64,000 nucleotides of DNA, taken from positions 129,001 to 193,000 of the forward strand of contig NC_090184.1 in assembly GCF_024679245.1 (NCBI RefSeq), in the 5' to 3' direction. This DNA is from Pseudorasbora parva (taxonomy: Eukaryota; Chordata; Actinopteri; Cypriniformes; Gobionidae). A program made the translations under genes and the position numbers. Below are positions 54,690 through 64,000 of the stretch, piece after piece (positions within the stretch are counted from its first letter, which is position 1; every line of letters begins with the position of its first letter). The notes beneath the pieces are model-generated. The model was given only the letters and a program-made list of their open reading frames with translations. It made no database searches and had not been told where the DNA came from.

Positions 54690-55828
54690 AATGGTTTCAC
54701 AGACATATTCAGAATAAAACATCTCAAACATGTGTTTTAACTAGAAGTCGACCGAAAGTGGATTTGACCAATAACCAATAAAGGATACAAAAATAACAAA
54801 ACACTAAAAGTAAAGCAGTGCTGAACTTTATTACAAGAAATAAACAGTACTGAACCATGAAAATGGGCTAAATTAAATACTTATGAGACGATCTAACAGA
54901 ACAAATTCTGCAGAAAATAATTTAAACATTGAAATATTACAGGTGAAATGTGTTTACTATAATCTAAAAACATGCATGCACATTTTATAGGGAACTCTTT
55001 GCAAGTCTGATTTGTTAAGGATTTATTCGCTTGCATAAACTATATGCATTATGCAGTATATATTTTTACAGCATCTATTAATATTTGACCAATACAGTCA
55101 TTCATGTTAGTTCATAGTGCGTTGACCAAGGTTAACAGATAAAAATACAAATTAAAAATCAATTTAATGTTGAAATTAACATACTAACAATGAACAATAC
55201 TTCCACGGCCTTTAGTAACCGTTCTAACGTTTCAAATGGACTCTTATTGTAAAGTGTTCACATTTCATATAAACAGGCATGTTCATTTAGAAACACTTGA
55301 TGATTATCTAATCAAATTAACACAATATGTGTTCAAATCAAATGCGTTTCTGTTGCGAGCTCATAGCATTCAAATGTTGAAATGGAATGGGAGGGCGTTC
55401 ATGTGCAAGTTTATATTGGAAACTTGTAGGCTATTTACCATAATTTACGATGATCCATTAACTTAATTTTCTGTCATTTCCCCTCATTTGTATGTACTTG
55501 CTAAAAAAAATGTTGATGTTTTTTTTTTTTTTAAGGCTGGAGAAATATGAAAAAAAAGCAGAGCCAGTAATATTTTTGAATAAAAATGTTATGAAACATT
55601 GTGGATTTATTACTTTTATTAATCTATTTTTTATGACAATCAATCAATAAATCAATAAAGTTATTTACAATGAGAAGGCTAAAGGTTACAAAACCAAGTA
55701 GTTGTCAGACAGAAGGGTGTTTTTTTTTACATACAGTAGATCAGTGTCCAGGTTGTTTCAGAGCAATACACCCAAGTGTCCACCAGATGGCGTCATGGTG
55801 TCGGGTGTTGTTTCGACGCTTCTATGGC
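54690..55828. other. No gene recognised
   Basis: AT-rich (about 55000-55640 especially). No element ends are recognised, apart from a short (AATC)n-like run near 55640. Confidence 0.45.
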
Positions 55829-55870
55829 AAGCCGTTTTGACTTTTATTCATTCGCAGGATATGTATTCTT

Positions 55871-56957
55871 GATATCAACAAAGTTAATTCTTGATATCAG
55901 AAATTAGATTTCGACTAGTAACAATGGCAATTTTTGATATCAGAAATGACATTTCCACTAGTAAAAATGTTCATTCTTGATATCAGGAATGACATCATCA
56001 CTCGGAAAAATCTAATTGTTGATATCAAGAATTAAATTTCAACTAGTAAAAAATATTATTCTTGATATCAACAATTAATACTATGGGAATGGCAATAGGC
56101 AAGCCGTTTTGACTTTTATTCATTCGCAGGATATGTATTCTTGATATCATCAATTAAATTTTCACTAGTTAAAATGTTAATTCTTGATATCAGGAATTAG
56201 ATTTCCACTAGTAACAATGGCAATTTTTGATATCAGAAATTACATTTCCACTAGTAACAACGTTAATTCTTGATATCAACAATTCATTTTTCACTAGTTA
56301 AAATGCTAATTTTTGATATCAACAATTTAATTTCCACTAGTAACAACGTTAATTCTTGATATCAGTAATTGTATTTTCACTAGTGAAATGTCCCCATAGG
56401 CGGCCATTCAAATTCAATTGTTGATATCAAGAATTGATTTCTTACTAGTTGAAATTCAAATTTCAGATATCAGAAATACAATTCTTACTAGTAAAAATGT
56501 GAATTTCTGATATCAATAATTACATTGTTACTAGTGCAAGTATTTATTCTTGATATCAACAATTGAATTTCTACTAGTAACAATGTTTATTTTTGATATC
56601 AATAATTCGATTGTCACTAGTAACCATTTTAATTTCTGATATCATGAATGTGATTGTTACTAGTAAGAAAGCCATTATAGATATCTGAAATTATATTGAT
56701 ATCACAAATACATTTTCAGATATCAAAAATTAACATTTTTACTAGTGACAATTCAATTGTTGATATCAAGAATCGACATTTCAACTAGTGATAATTGAAT
56801 TCTTGATATCAAAAATTCACATTTTTACTAGTAACAGTTTAATTATTGATATCAACAAAGGCAGTTGATATCTGAAATTGCCCTTGCAACTAGTGGAAAT
56901 AGAATTACTGATATCTTAAAAATAATTTTAACTAGTAAAAATACTATTACAGATATC
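55871..56957. repeat. 43-bp GATATC/ACTAGT palindrome array (left)
   Basis: I count 27 GATATC and 20 ACTAGT hexamers in 1.09 kb. GATATC starts step by 43 bp over long runs (e.g. 56143, 56186, 56229, 56272, 56315, 56358; then 56423 to 56638). ACTAGT sits 21 bp after each GATATC and 21-22 bp before the next. Sequence between palindromes varies, but the palindromes and spacing are kept. Confidence 0.95.
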
Positions 56958-57047
56958 CAGAAATGCCATTTTCACATGTAAGAATAGCTATGGTAATGAG
57001 TTCATGAATATTAATGAGATTTGGTTTTCCCATAATCCTCTCCAAAA

Positions 57048-57134
57048 ATGGAGGAAGTACCAAAAACGGAGGAAGAACGTCACGCAGAGAAACGGATCCT
57101 TTATCGATGTATTCAGTTAATGAAACATATATAA
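57048..57134 (+). other. Short ORF next to the left array
   Basis: ATG 57048 encodes 28 hydrophilic residues, 'MEEVPKTEEERHAEKRILYR' and eight more, then TAA. It may be a first exon of the element's own gene. There is no family match and no clear donor. Speculative. Confidence 0.25.
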
Positions 57135-57611
57135 AAAGATAGCCTATATGGATTGATTTTTCCTTTTCTGTTAATTCTTTAAAAAAGTAGTTTAATCCTG
57201 TTTATTTTTATTGGCCGCTGGGTCCTTCGGAGAGTTAAAGGAAAAATGAACAAGACATTAATTTTTATTTTTTGTTTTACCATTGTCCTAAACATAACCT
57301 CATGTCGTTTTTCATGTTTATTTTTTTTATTACCCTTTCTAATGCATCAAATAGAAAATACAACCAAAATGAAAGATAATGTTTAGCTTAATGAGTCAGT
57401 TTGAACGTTTGCTAGACGATTTAAATTGTATATCGTTACTGTATATTTTGTTGTAGCCTACACCGACACTTTCTCTTATGGGATAGCGTAATGATGAGCC
57501 AAAATATTTACACTCTGCAGTTCGACTCTGATTTTCTTTTTACTTTTTTGAGACTTTTTACTTTGACTTTTAAAAAAAACCTTTAATTACAATTTAAAAC
57601 ATAATTACATC

Positions 57612-57616
<5 letters not shown>

Positions 57617-57645
<29 letters not shown>

Positions 57646-57688
57646 GCATAATTACATCATTACACACACACACACACACACACACACA
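57617..57688. repeat. Two (CA)n microsatellites in a duplicated context
   Basis: 'AATTACATCATTACACACAC' occurs twice (57603, 57651), each with a CA run of about 24-26 bp. Confidence 0.9.
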
Positions 57689-57689
57689 A

Positions 57690-58094
57690 TTAAAAATAAA
57701 ATAAATAATGTAATTTACAGCTTAATTTCTAAACTCTGTCACTTATTTTGCATAAAATCCCGCTTTAACTTCCTCAAAATTCTCCAACAAATTTATAATA
57801 GGCAAATTCAACCATTAAACGAGCAGAAATCAATCCTTTACATGTTAAAACAACATTAGTGGAACCTTTTTCCAAAATCTTAGCCTTTCGTGTCAACCAT
57901 ATACTTAATTTTGCTTGTCCAAACAAATAATTAAAAAATACATCAACATTCCTTGTTTTATACCGATACTTAGAACCATAAATAAAAAGTTCTTGACTAA
58001 AAACATGACCCAACATATCACACCATTCATTTAACATTTGAAAAAAACCGGCTCTGTTACACTCCGAAAATAAATGAAAAACAGTCTCAGTTTC

Positions 58095-58100
<6 letters not shown>
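57690..58100 (-). pseudogene. Tx1/L1-type LINE C-terminal fragment
   Basis: The minus reading 'PETETVFHLFSECNRAGFFQ' continues into 'NEWCDMLGHVFSQELFIYGS', then 'YLFGQAKLSIWLTRKAKI' and 'GLISARLMVEFAYYKFVG'. This is the RT-associated zinc-binding/C-terminal region of Tx1-like LINEs. The upstream side breaks at the GA microsatellite. A frameshift occurs near 57775. Confidence 0.72.

Positions 58101-58182
<82 letters not shown>
58097..58182. repeat. (GA)n microsatellite
   Basis: A nearly pure GA run of about 86 bp, at the upstream break of the Tx1-like fragment. Confidence 0.97.
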
Positions 58183-58186
<4 letters not shown>

Positions 58187-58574
58187 ACGGTTAAGTCGCA
58201 TTTGATTGCATTCAGAAATAATACCAGTAGGCTGAATAAAGCGAAATAATGTAGCTACACTACAAACATTATAAACGAACATAGCTATAGGTTATTTTAG
58301 TTCCCCTCACTCCACAACAAATCCTTCAAATATAACGGTATTCAGAACAGATCAAGAACAATATTAGCTAGTAGGCTATATAGGCTATAAAGCCAAAACG
58401 AAATAATGAGGAATTGAAAGTACAGTAACCAATTGTAGTCTCTCATTCGATTCCAGATGTTTCCATATTCACGATGTATTTGGATACGAAACCATTATTT
58501 ATTATAGGCTTGTACTTCACTCGCATATTGATGGGGAAAAAATAATCCTCTTCACATGCGCAAAAATGTGCTTA

Positions 58575-59238
58575 GAGAATAGAGACCTGCACCCTCGTGG
58601 GACTCGCGGAACCCAACGGATATAGAGTGTGTTGAACCCAATGAATATAGAGGATTCGTGGCGCGGGACTAGATTTGATGGCTGAGTGTGGGTGCGGGCG
58701 GTAAAGTAGTGTGTGTGCGGATTGCGGGAGAATAAAACTTTTTGCGGGACTTCCGCAAAATAGAAATATCTAAAAAATAAATAAAACATCTAGAAACAAA
58801 TAATCAATCAACTTTATTTATATAGCGCTTTTACAATGACGATTGTTTCAATAAATTGTTACTCATATTGCACAAAACCAACAAGAACATATAAAACTAA
58901 ATAAAAACGATGTAGCCTACAGGCGCAAGCAGGCAGTGTATATATAACACGGCACAGAATGGCCAAACATTTAAGATAGAATCCACTCAAAATAGTTTTT
59001 TGCGCAGTGCTGAATTCTGTATGCTGACAAATCATCTGATTATAGCAAAGAAAGTGTTTATGGAAGATTCATTGTGCAGTCATTTTTTTTTATTAATAAC
59101 AGAGCTTTGTGAGATCGCAATAAACTGAGATGATATCTTTTTTTGAAATTATGAAGAATTATGAATGATTTATACTCTGACGGGAGTGGGAGAAGGTAGG
59201 CTAACACATATGAAAAATCCGTCCCGCGCAGGTCTCTA
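58575..59238. mobile_element. Possible hAT-type non-autonomous element
   Basis: The ends are 'TAGAGACCTGC' and 'GCAGGTCTCTA'. The flanks CTTAGAGA and CTTGGAAA agree at 6 of 8 positions, so an 8-bp target duplication is possible but not proven. The left third is GC-rich (GCGGGAC motifs). It contains a copy of the 'AACTTTATTTATATAGCGCT' repeat at 58808. Confidence 0.5.
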
Positions 59239-59636
59239 CTTGGAAACAACACAGTGGAGCAGTCCTCACGCTGAATGGCACAAAATGTTGGCTACTACTG
59301 ACTGTTTAAACTGAGCTGTGTAACTTCTTATATATTAGGTTGGCTATTTCATTTTGATAATGAACTGACTGCGATGATTGCAATGCTTGAATATGTGTGC
59401 GCGCGAGGCGCCCACACGAACGAGCAGAGGAAACAAATAAAATCTGTAATTTTGGTCATACAGATAATAAGAGAAGAACATTGTTCTAAATTGCAAAGTG
59501 TTTACTTGCATTGTGCTATTGTAAAATAAAGAAAAGATTTGCTTTCTGTCGTCGGAGTTTCCATTCTGTTAACTTATTTGGAGGAGCGCCGCGCCTCACA
59601 ATAATGAACCAAACTCAGCAGCAACTGTCGCACATT

Positions 59637-59637
<1 letters not shown>
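59239..59637. other. No gene recognised
   Basis: Spacer between the hAT-like element and the tetranucleotide run. No domain or element end is seen. Confidence 0.4.
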
Positions 59638-59715
<78 letters not shown>

Positions 59716-59716
59716 C
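59637..59716. repeat. (TTTC)n microsatellite
   Basis: About 19 tandem TTTC units. Confidence 0.97.
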
Positions 59717-60010
59717 CTGCTTGACGCTCACGCGCTGCTCCTACTCCCAGTGTGAATGTAGGGTAGGCTGCTAAATTGAACTCCAGGTTTTAAAAAAAAA
59801 GTTGTGGGTACAAAATGCCTCGCAGCAATTCCATTTGCCTTTCCCAAAAATGCACTTAAAATGAACGCAGGAGAAAGCGTTCTAAGTGCTACTGAAGAGT
59901 TGCTCTCCATTTGCGAAGTGCTGAAATATAACCTTATATGGAATCGTTTCCTCTGTACGGTTCACCTAATAATTGTCATCTGATGTGGATTAGCAATCAA
60001 AACACGTCTA
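59717..60010. other. No gene recognised
   Basis: Spacer before the Tc1 element. 60009-60010 is the TA target base pair of that element. Confidence 0.45.
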
Positions 60011-61298
60011 CAGGTCCTTCTAAAAAAATTAGCATTTTGTGATAAAGTTTATTATTTTCTATAATGTAATGATAAAAAATAAACTTTCATATGTTTTAGA
60101 TTCATTGCACACCAACTGAAATATGTCAGGTCTTTTATTGTTTTAATACTGATCATTTTGGCATACAGCTCATGAAAACCCAAAAATCTCAAAAAAATTA
60201 GCATATCATGAAAAGCTTCTCTGAACGAGCTATTCACCTAATCATCTAATTAACTCCAAACATCTGCATAAGATTCCTGAGGCTTTTAAAAACTCCCAGC
60301 CTGGTTCATTACTCAAATCCGCAATCATGGCTGCCGACCTGACTGCTGTCCAGATGGCCATCATTGACACCCTCAAGCGAGAGAGTAAGACACAGAAAGA
60401 AATTTCTGAACGAATAGGCTGTTCCCAGAGTGCTGTATCAAGGCACCTCAGTGGGAAGTCTGTGGTAAGGAAAAAGTGTGGCAAAAAACGCTGCACAACG
60501 AGAAGAGGTGACCGGACCCTGAGGAGGATTGTGGAGAAGGACCGATTCCAGACCTTGGGGGACCTGCGGAAGCAGTGGACTGAGTCTGGAGTAGAAACAT
60601 CCAGAGCCACCGTGCACAGGCGTGTGCAGGAAATGGGCTACAGGTGCCGCATTGCCCAGGTCAAGACACTTTTAGGCTACAGAGAAGCAGCACTGGACTG
60701 TTGCTCAGTGGTCCGACGTACTTATTTCGGATGAAAGCAAATTTTACATGTCATTGGGAAATCAAGGTGCCAGAGTCTGGAGGAAGACTGGGGAGAAGGA
60801 AATGCCCAAATGCCTGAAGTCCAGTGTCAAGTACCCTCAGTCAGTGATGGTCTGGGGTGCCATGTCAGCTGCTGGTGTTGGTCCACTGTGTTTTATCAAG
60901 GGCAGGGTCAATGCAGCTCGCTATCAGGAGATTTTGGAGCACTTCATGCTTCCATCTGCTGAAAAGCTTTATGGAGATGAAGATTTGGTTTTTCAGCACG
61001 ACTGAAAAAAACACTGGTAAATGGTTTACTGACCATGGTATTACTGTGCTCAATTGGCCTGCCAACTCTCCTGACCTGAACCCCATAGAGAATCTGTGGG
61101 ATATTGTGAAGAGAAAGTTGAGAGACGCAAGACCCAACACTCTGGATGAGCTTAAGGCCGCTATCGAAGCATCCTGGGCCTCCATAACACCTCAGCAGTG
61201 CCACAGGCTGATCGCCTCCATGCCACGCCGCACTGAAGCAGTCATTTCTGCAAAAGGATTCCCGACCAAGTATTGAGTGCAGAACTGAACATAAATAT
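60011..61298 (+). mobile_element. Tc1-like element, right end lost
   Basis: The left end 'CAGGTCCTTCTAAAAAAATT' follows a TA. The inner repeat 'CTCAAAAAAATTAGCATATC' at 60188 is typical of this fish Tc1 family. Coding remnants follow, but the right inverted end is missing: similarity stops near 61298, where Harbinger-like sequence starts. Confidence 0.85.
60327..61276 (+). pseudogene. Tc1-like transposase, three frames
   Basis: From ATG 60327: 'MAADLTAVQMAIIDTLKRES', 'QKEISERIGCSQSAVSRHLS' (helix-turn-helix), 'KKRCTTRRGDRTLRRIVEKD', and 'TSRATVHRRVQEMGYRCR'. A break at about 60670-60720 shifts into a frame carrying 'VLISDESKFYMSLGN' (first catalytic Asp) and 'VMVWGAMSAAGVGPLCFIKG'. 'LVFQHD' at 61005, the second Asp, is followed at once by a stop and another shift into 'KNTGKWFTDHGITVLNWPAN' and 'SPDLNPIENLWDIVKRKL' with the catalytic Glu. 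It ends 'SAKGFPTKY' TGA. The full-length family protein is about 340 aa. Confidence 0.9.
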
Positions 61299-61955
61299 CC
61301 TTCTAGAGGAGGTGGAGCAGGAAAATATATATATATATTTTTAACAGATTTAAAGGGCATCGTACAAACAAAGAGAAACAAAACATCTGGGAGGACTTTG
61401 CTACAAAATTAACAGCAACCAAGAGGGTTAAAAGATCAGGTAAAGAGGTCTGCAAGAAATGGCAGGATTTTGCAAGCCTGACAAAAAGGAAGAGGGCACT
61501 GCAGAGGAAAGTCCAATACATGGCTGGTTTTCGTGCACGTTAGCAAGTCATTGACAGAATTTTTTGAGTTTATCTCTATATTTCCCAGTCTTTAAAGTAT
61601 ATTTTCTACATTACTTATTGTATTCTTTTTTTCTTTTTTCTTTTTTGCTGTCCTTTAATTCAGATGTGCATTTATATTTTTTTAGTTTATTACCTGCCCT
61701 CATAAAAAAAAAATAATAATAATTATAATAATAATAATAATAATAAAACCGTATTGTATTATCCCAATGCACTTGAATAAAGTCAAAGGTGTAATCTGCC
61801 GGTTGTCCTGTAGGTGACCTCATAACTCTCTCTTCTTACGATACACTCAGAGCTTTACGATTACTCCAGAGCACTCGATTATTTTTAAGTGCTACTTAAG
61901 TTACGATGCTTTTTTTACGATCAATTTAGGCTTACTATGCTTTTGGGAAACGCAC
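61299..61955 (+). mobile_element. Harbinger-type element, right part
   Basis: It carries a Myb/SANT-like exon and ends with, on minus, 'GGGTGCGTTTCCCAAAAGCA', a familiar fish Harbinger/MITE terminus (61936-61955). The left part is missing. Confidence 0.6.
61349..61543 (+). pseudogene. Myb/SANT-like Harbinger accessory protein fragment
   Basis: After a T-rich AACAG acceptor-like site the frame reads 'FKGHRTNKEKQNIWEDFATK', 'LTATKRVKRSGKEVCKKWQD' and 'FASLTKRKRALQRKVQYMAG', then a TAG at 61541. 'K...W.DF..KL' followed by 'R...EVCKKWQDF' is the NAIF1/MSANTD-type trihelix pattern. In living elements this protein binds the termini and brings in the transposase. It lacks its start and is probably an isolated exon. 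Confidence 0.65.
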
Positions 61956-62488
61956 CCGCAACAGAAACATTTCTGTTTTGGAGTGGGGTTATGAATTAAA
62001 TTGAGTTTTAATTCTGTGCAATAATACTGCCAGCATTTTACAGATAAAATAGATGTACATTTTTTTACAGTAAAAACATGTCAAAACAACAGTAGCTATC
62101 TTGTAGGTGGAGCTGCTGCCAGGCTACTTTACCCTTTATGCCTTTCCTCAAAATATTGATTAAAATGGACTTGAAAGAATGTGTCATCTTAATATAAATA
62201 GGCTAAATTAAATGCTCTCTTCATTTTAAATGTAAAGCAAAATAGCCTATTTAATTGTGTCTGCAAACTTGACAAATATGTTTTAGTGATCAATGAGCAT
62301 TTTGCATATTTCTATTTACACTATATGAAAAGACCGTCAGTAAGCTACATATAAAAATGATTTAGGCCTACTGCAACATTTATTTCTTCATTATATATAA
62401 TTATTTAATATACTTATATATCCAAATATTCAAAAGCCCTCTATAATGTAAAGGGCATTTAAACATGAAAACTACACGAACATAGATG
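61956..62488. other. No gene recognised
   Basis: AT-rich interior of the GATATC-array element with no domains or element ends recognised. Confidence 0.45.
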
Positions 62489-62554
62489 TTAATCGAATTT
62501 GCCGTCCTCCCTTTCCCTTGCGCTGTGTGGCGCTGTGCCTCGCCTATCCGCCAT
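62489..62554 (-). other. Short ORF next to the right array
   Basis: The minus ATG at 62554 encodes 21 residues, 'MADRRGTAPHSAREREDGKF' and Asp, then TAA. It faces inward, mirroring the ORF at 57048. It could be the start of a second gene of the element or chance. Confidence 0.2.
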
Positions 62555-62635
62555 TAGTCTGCTTGATTTTTAAATATTCATCAGCAACGTAAGCACTTGT
62601 CATTAAATTATGCACATATCCAAAAAGGAATTCAT

Positions 62636-63125
62636 GATATCTGAAATGCGATGACGTCATTCTTGATATCAACAATTAATTCTTGATATCAACAATTAAT
62701 TCTTGATATCAACAATTAATTCTTGATATCAACAATTAATTCTTGATATCAACAATTATATTCATGATATCAACAATTATATTCATGATATCAACAATTA
62801 ATTCTTGATATCAACAATTAATTCTTGATATCAACAATTATATTCATGATATCAACAATTATATTCATGATATCAACAATTAATTCTTGATATCAACAAT
62901 TAATTCTTGATATCAACAATTATATTCATGATATCAACAATCAATTCTTGATATCAACAATTAATTCTTGATATCAACAATTATATTCATGATATCAACA
63001 ATCAATTCTTGATATCAACAATTGAATTTGAATGGCCGCCTATGGTGACATTTCACTAGTGAAAATACAATTACTGATATCAAGAATTAACGTTGTTACT
63101 AGTGGAAATTAAATTGTTGATATCA
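62636..63125. repeat. 20/21-bp GATATC tandem array (right)
   Basis: 'ATTCTTGATATCAACAATTA' repeats every 20 bp (62665, 62685, 62705, 62725, 62745), then alternates with 21-bp units carrying ATTCATGATATC. There are about 20 GATATC hexamers. ACTAGT occurs only at the outer edge (63055, 63098), where the 43-bp pattern returns. Confidence 0.95.
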
Positions 63126-63168
63126 CAAATACATATCCTGAGAATGAATAAAAGTCAAAACGGCCGGC

Positions 63169-63300
63169 CTAAGCCAAGCCATTTTGACTTTTATTCATTC
63201 TCAGGATATCAACAATCGAATTTCAATGGCCGCCTATGGTGACATTTAACTAGTGAAACTACAATAGAAGAATTACAGTTAGTTCAAATGTAATTCTTGA
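63169..63300. repeat. Partial second tip of the palindrome-array element
   Basis: 'CCATTTTGACTTTTATTCAT' with TCTCAGGATATC starts a copy facing away from the main right end. It then has 'ATGGCCGCCTATGGTGACAT' and ACTAGT (63249) as in the main array. It fades out after 63300. Confidence 0.8.
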
Positions 63301-63539
63301 TATAATTTTTTTTTATAGACTTGGTCGGCATCGTGTGGTGGCATGGCGTGGGGGAAAACAGTCCATTCCCAACAAATGAAGGGTGTTGTTAACCCAGTAT
63401 AACCTTTAGAATCACTTTTGTTGCTTGACAGAGCGAGATAGCCTACATAGAACAACTGAATCGTGTTGGTTTGGATTGTTCGCACAGTATCCGTGACTGG
63501 AAAAACGACCCAACGCAATGGCCAGAGGTGTAATTTTCT

Positions 63540-63805
63540 CAACATGATCTCATGGTAATGCGTGAGATTTACGTATATATTCCACGACATTGCACACTCG
63601 TATTGATGAGTGTGCAATGTCGTGGAATATATACGCCAAAACTCATTTTGGCGTGCATACGTTGTTTTTCGCGTGCATATGATACGCACTTTATGGCGTA
63701 TATATGACACGCTCTTGGGTAGGTTTATGGTAGTGGGGTGGGGGGTTCGTATGTAGGCTATAATACGCCATAAAGTGTACTACGCATTTTCGTGAGATCC
63801 GGCTG
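63540..63805. mobile_element. Small foldback element
   Basis: The ends are CAACATGATCTCATGGTAAT and, on minus from 63805, CAGCCGGATCTCACGAAAAT, imperfect inverted repeats related to the 1835-7293 termini. The centre has 'GGGTAGGTTTATGGTAGTGG', a motif shared with 7018 and, inverted, 2090. No coding capacity. The minus reading over it is not a gene. Confidence 0.7.
63572..63635. repeat. Perfect 28-bp hairpin, 8-nt loop
   Basis: The left arm 63572-63599 is fully complementary to the right arm 63608-63635, with loop GTATTGAT. Confidence 0.97.
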
Positions 63806-64000
63806 CAACAGTCATTCGATTAAGGCTGGATTTAATGGATTTAGAGTTGTACCTGTGACTATCAGTTTAAAAGCTTGAAGCATGAGCCCATATATTCCTA
63901 TCATGAAATAAAGAAAACTTTTAAATGTATCGTACAATAAGCTCACACACACTATGTGATATCTTGCGTGAAAAACTGCTTTAATGATAAGTTGACGGCA
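63806..64000. other. No gene recognised
   Basis: Short terminal stretch with no ORF or repeat recognised. Confidence 0.5.

Larger units (their letters stand above)
55829..63168. mobile_element. Large element bounded by palindrome-rich inverted arrays
   Basis: Both outer ends carry 'CCGTTTTGACTTTTATTCAT' then TC.CAGGATATG: at 55837 and 56105 on +, and on - ending at 63168. Inward lie GATATC/ACTAGT arrays (55871-56957; 62636-63125). A ~122-bp core matches in inverted orientation between 56315-56437 and 63003-63124 with one mismatch. Two tiny gene starts face inward next to the arrays (57048 + and 62554 -). The interior is otherwise fragments of LINE, hAT-like, Tc1 and Harbinger elements. A duplicated left tip 268 bp apart and an extra partial tip at 63168-63300 suggest repeated insertion into itself. 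The superfamily is unknown to me. Confidence 0.65.

Noticed and set aside
55871..56957. CRISPR-like reading of the GATATC/ACTAGT array
   Set aside because: The repeated words are 6-bp palindromes in a 43-bp tandem unit, next to vertebrate transposon remains. No cas-like genes.
63279..63710. 143-aa minus ORF
   Set aside because: It runs through a foldback element, including both arms of a perfect hairpin. No domain.

Overview
The window is vertebrate, almost certainly teleost, genomic DNA. A cyprinid-type fish is the best guess: there are fish-type Tc1, PIF/Harbinger, hAT, Rex1- and L2-like elements, a DIRS tyrosine-recombinase retroelement, Gypsy elements and a fish-style B30.2 exon. The species cannot be fixed from the sequence. 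The DNA is AT-rich, repeat-dense and gene-poor. Nearly every long ORF belongs to a mobile element and most are broken. The only host-like coding evidence is a two-exon secreted-protein fragment (29586-29858, +) and the last two exons of a B30.2/SPRY protein of NLR/TRIM type (38560-39312, +).

Layout. 1-1827: dispersed repeats. 1835-7293: a foldback DNA element with ~160-bp inverted ends and a 7-bp target duplication. Nested in it are a dead two-gene PIF/Harbinger element (transposase start on +, MADF gene on -) and a Rex1-like LINE. 7455-17307: a 173-bp satellite of about 47 copies, split by a 1673-bp hAT element with a perfect 8-bp target duplication. 18480-19263: LINE fragment. 19855-25683: a minus-strand Gypsy element whose remnants lie gag, integrase, reverse transcriptase, the Gmr1-type order; a Tc1 element sits inside it. 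26447-28220 and 36242-38299: two copies of one TTAA-flanked element, each filled with a 21/25-bp minisatellite. 29930-34260: dead DIRS element holding a solo LTR. 38560-39312: B30.2 exons. 42819-49560: a degenerate minus-strand Gypsy element cut by Harbinger and other DNA elements. 50468-51236: 59-bp minisatellite. 51557-53233: L2-like LINE with a long open RT. 53370-54685: tRNA-type SINE split by a DNA transposon.

55829-63168 is the most unusual region. It is a ~7.3-kb structure bounded by palindrome-rich inverted arrays. The left array is a 43-bp repeat with one GATATC and one ACTAGT placed 21 bp apart. A ~120-bp core of it recurs inverted at the right end with one mismatch. No transposase is recognised between the arrays; the interior is filled with LINE, hAT-like, Tc1 and Harbinger debris. 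63540-63805 is a small foldback element with a perfect 28-bp hairpin.

The pattern is long-term nesting: elements inserted in elements, with target duplications giving the order of events in several places. No operons, CRISPR arrays or confident RNA genes are present. Intron/exon calls were made by eye from splice sites and phase, and family names from remembered protein motifs, not from searches.
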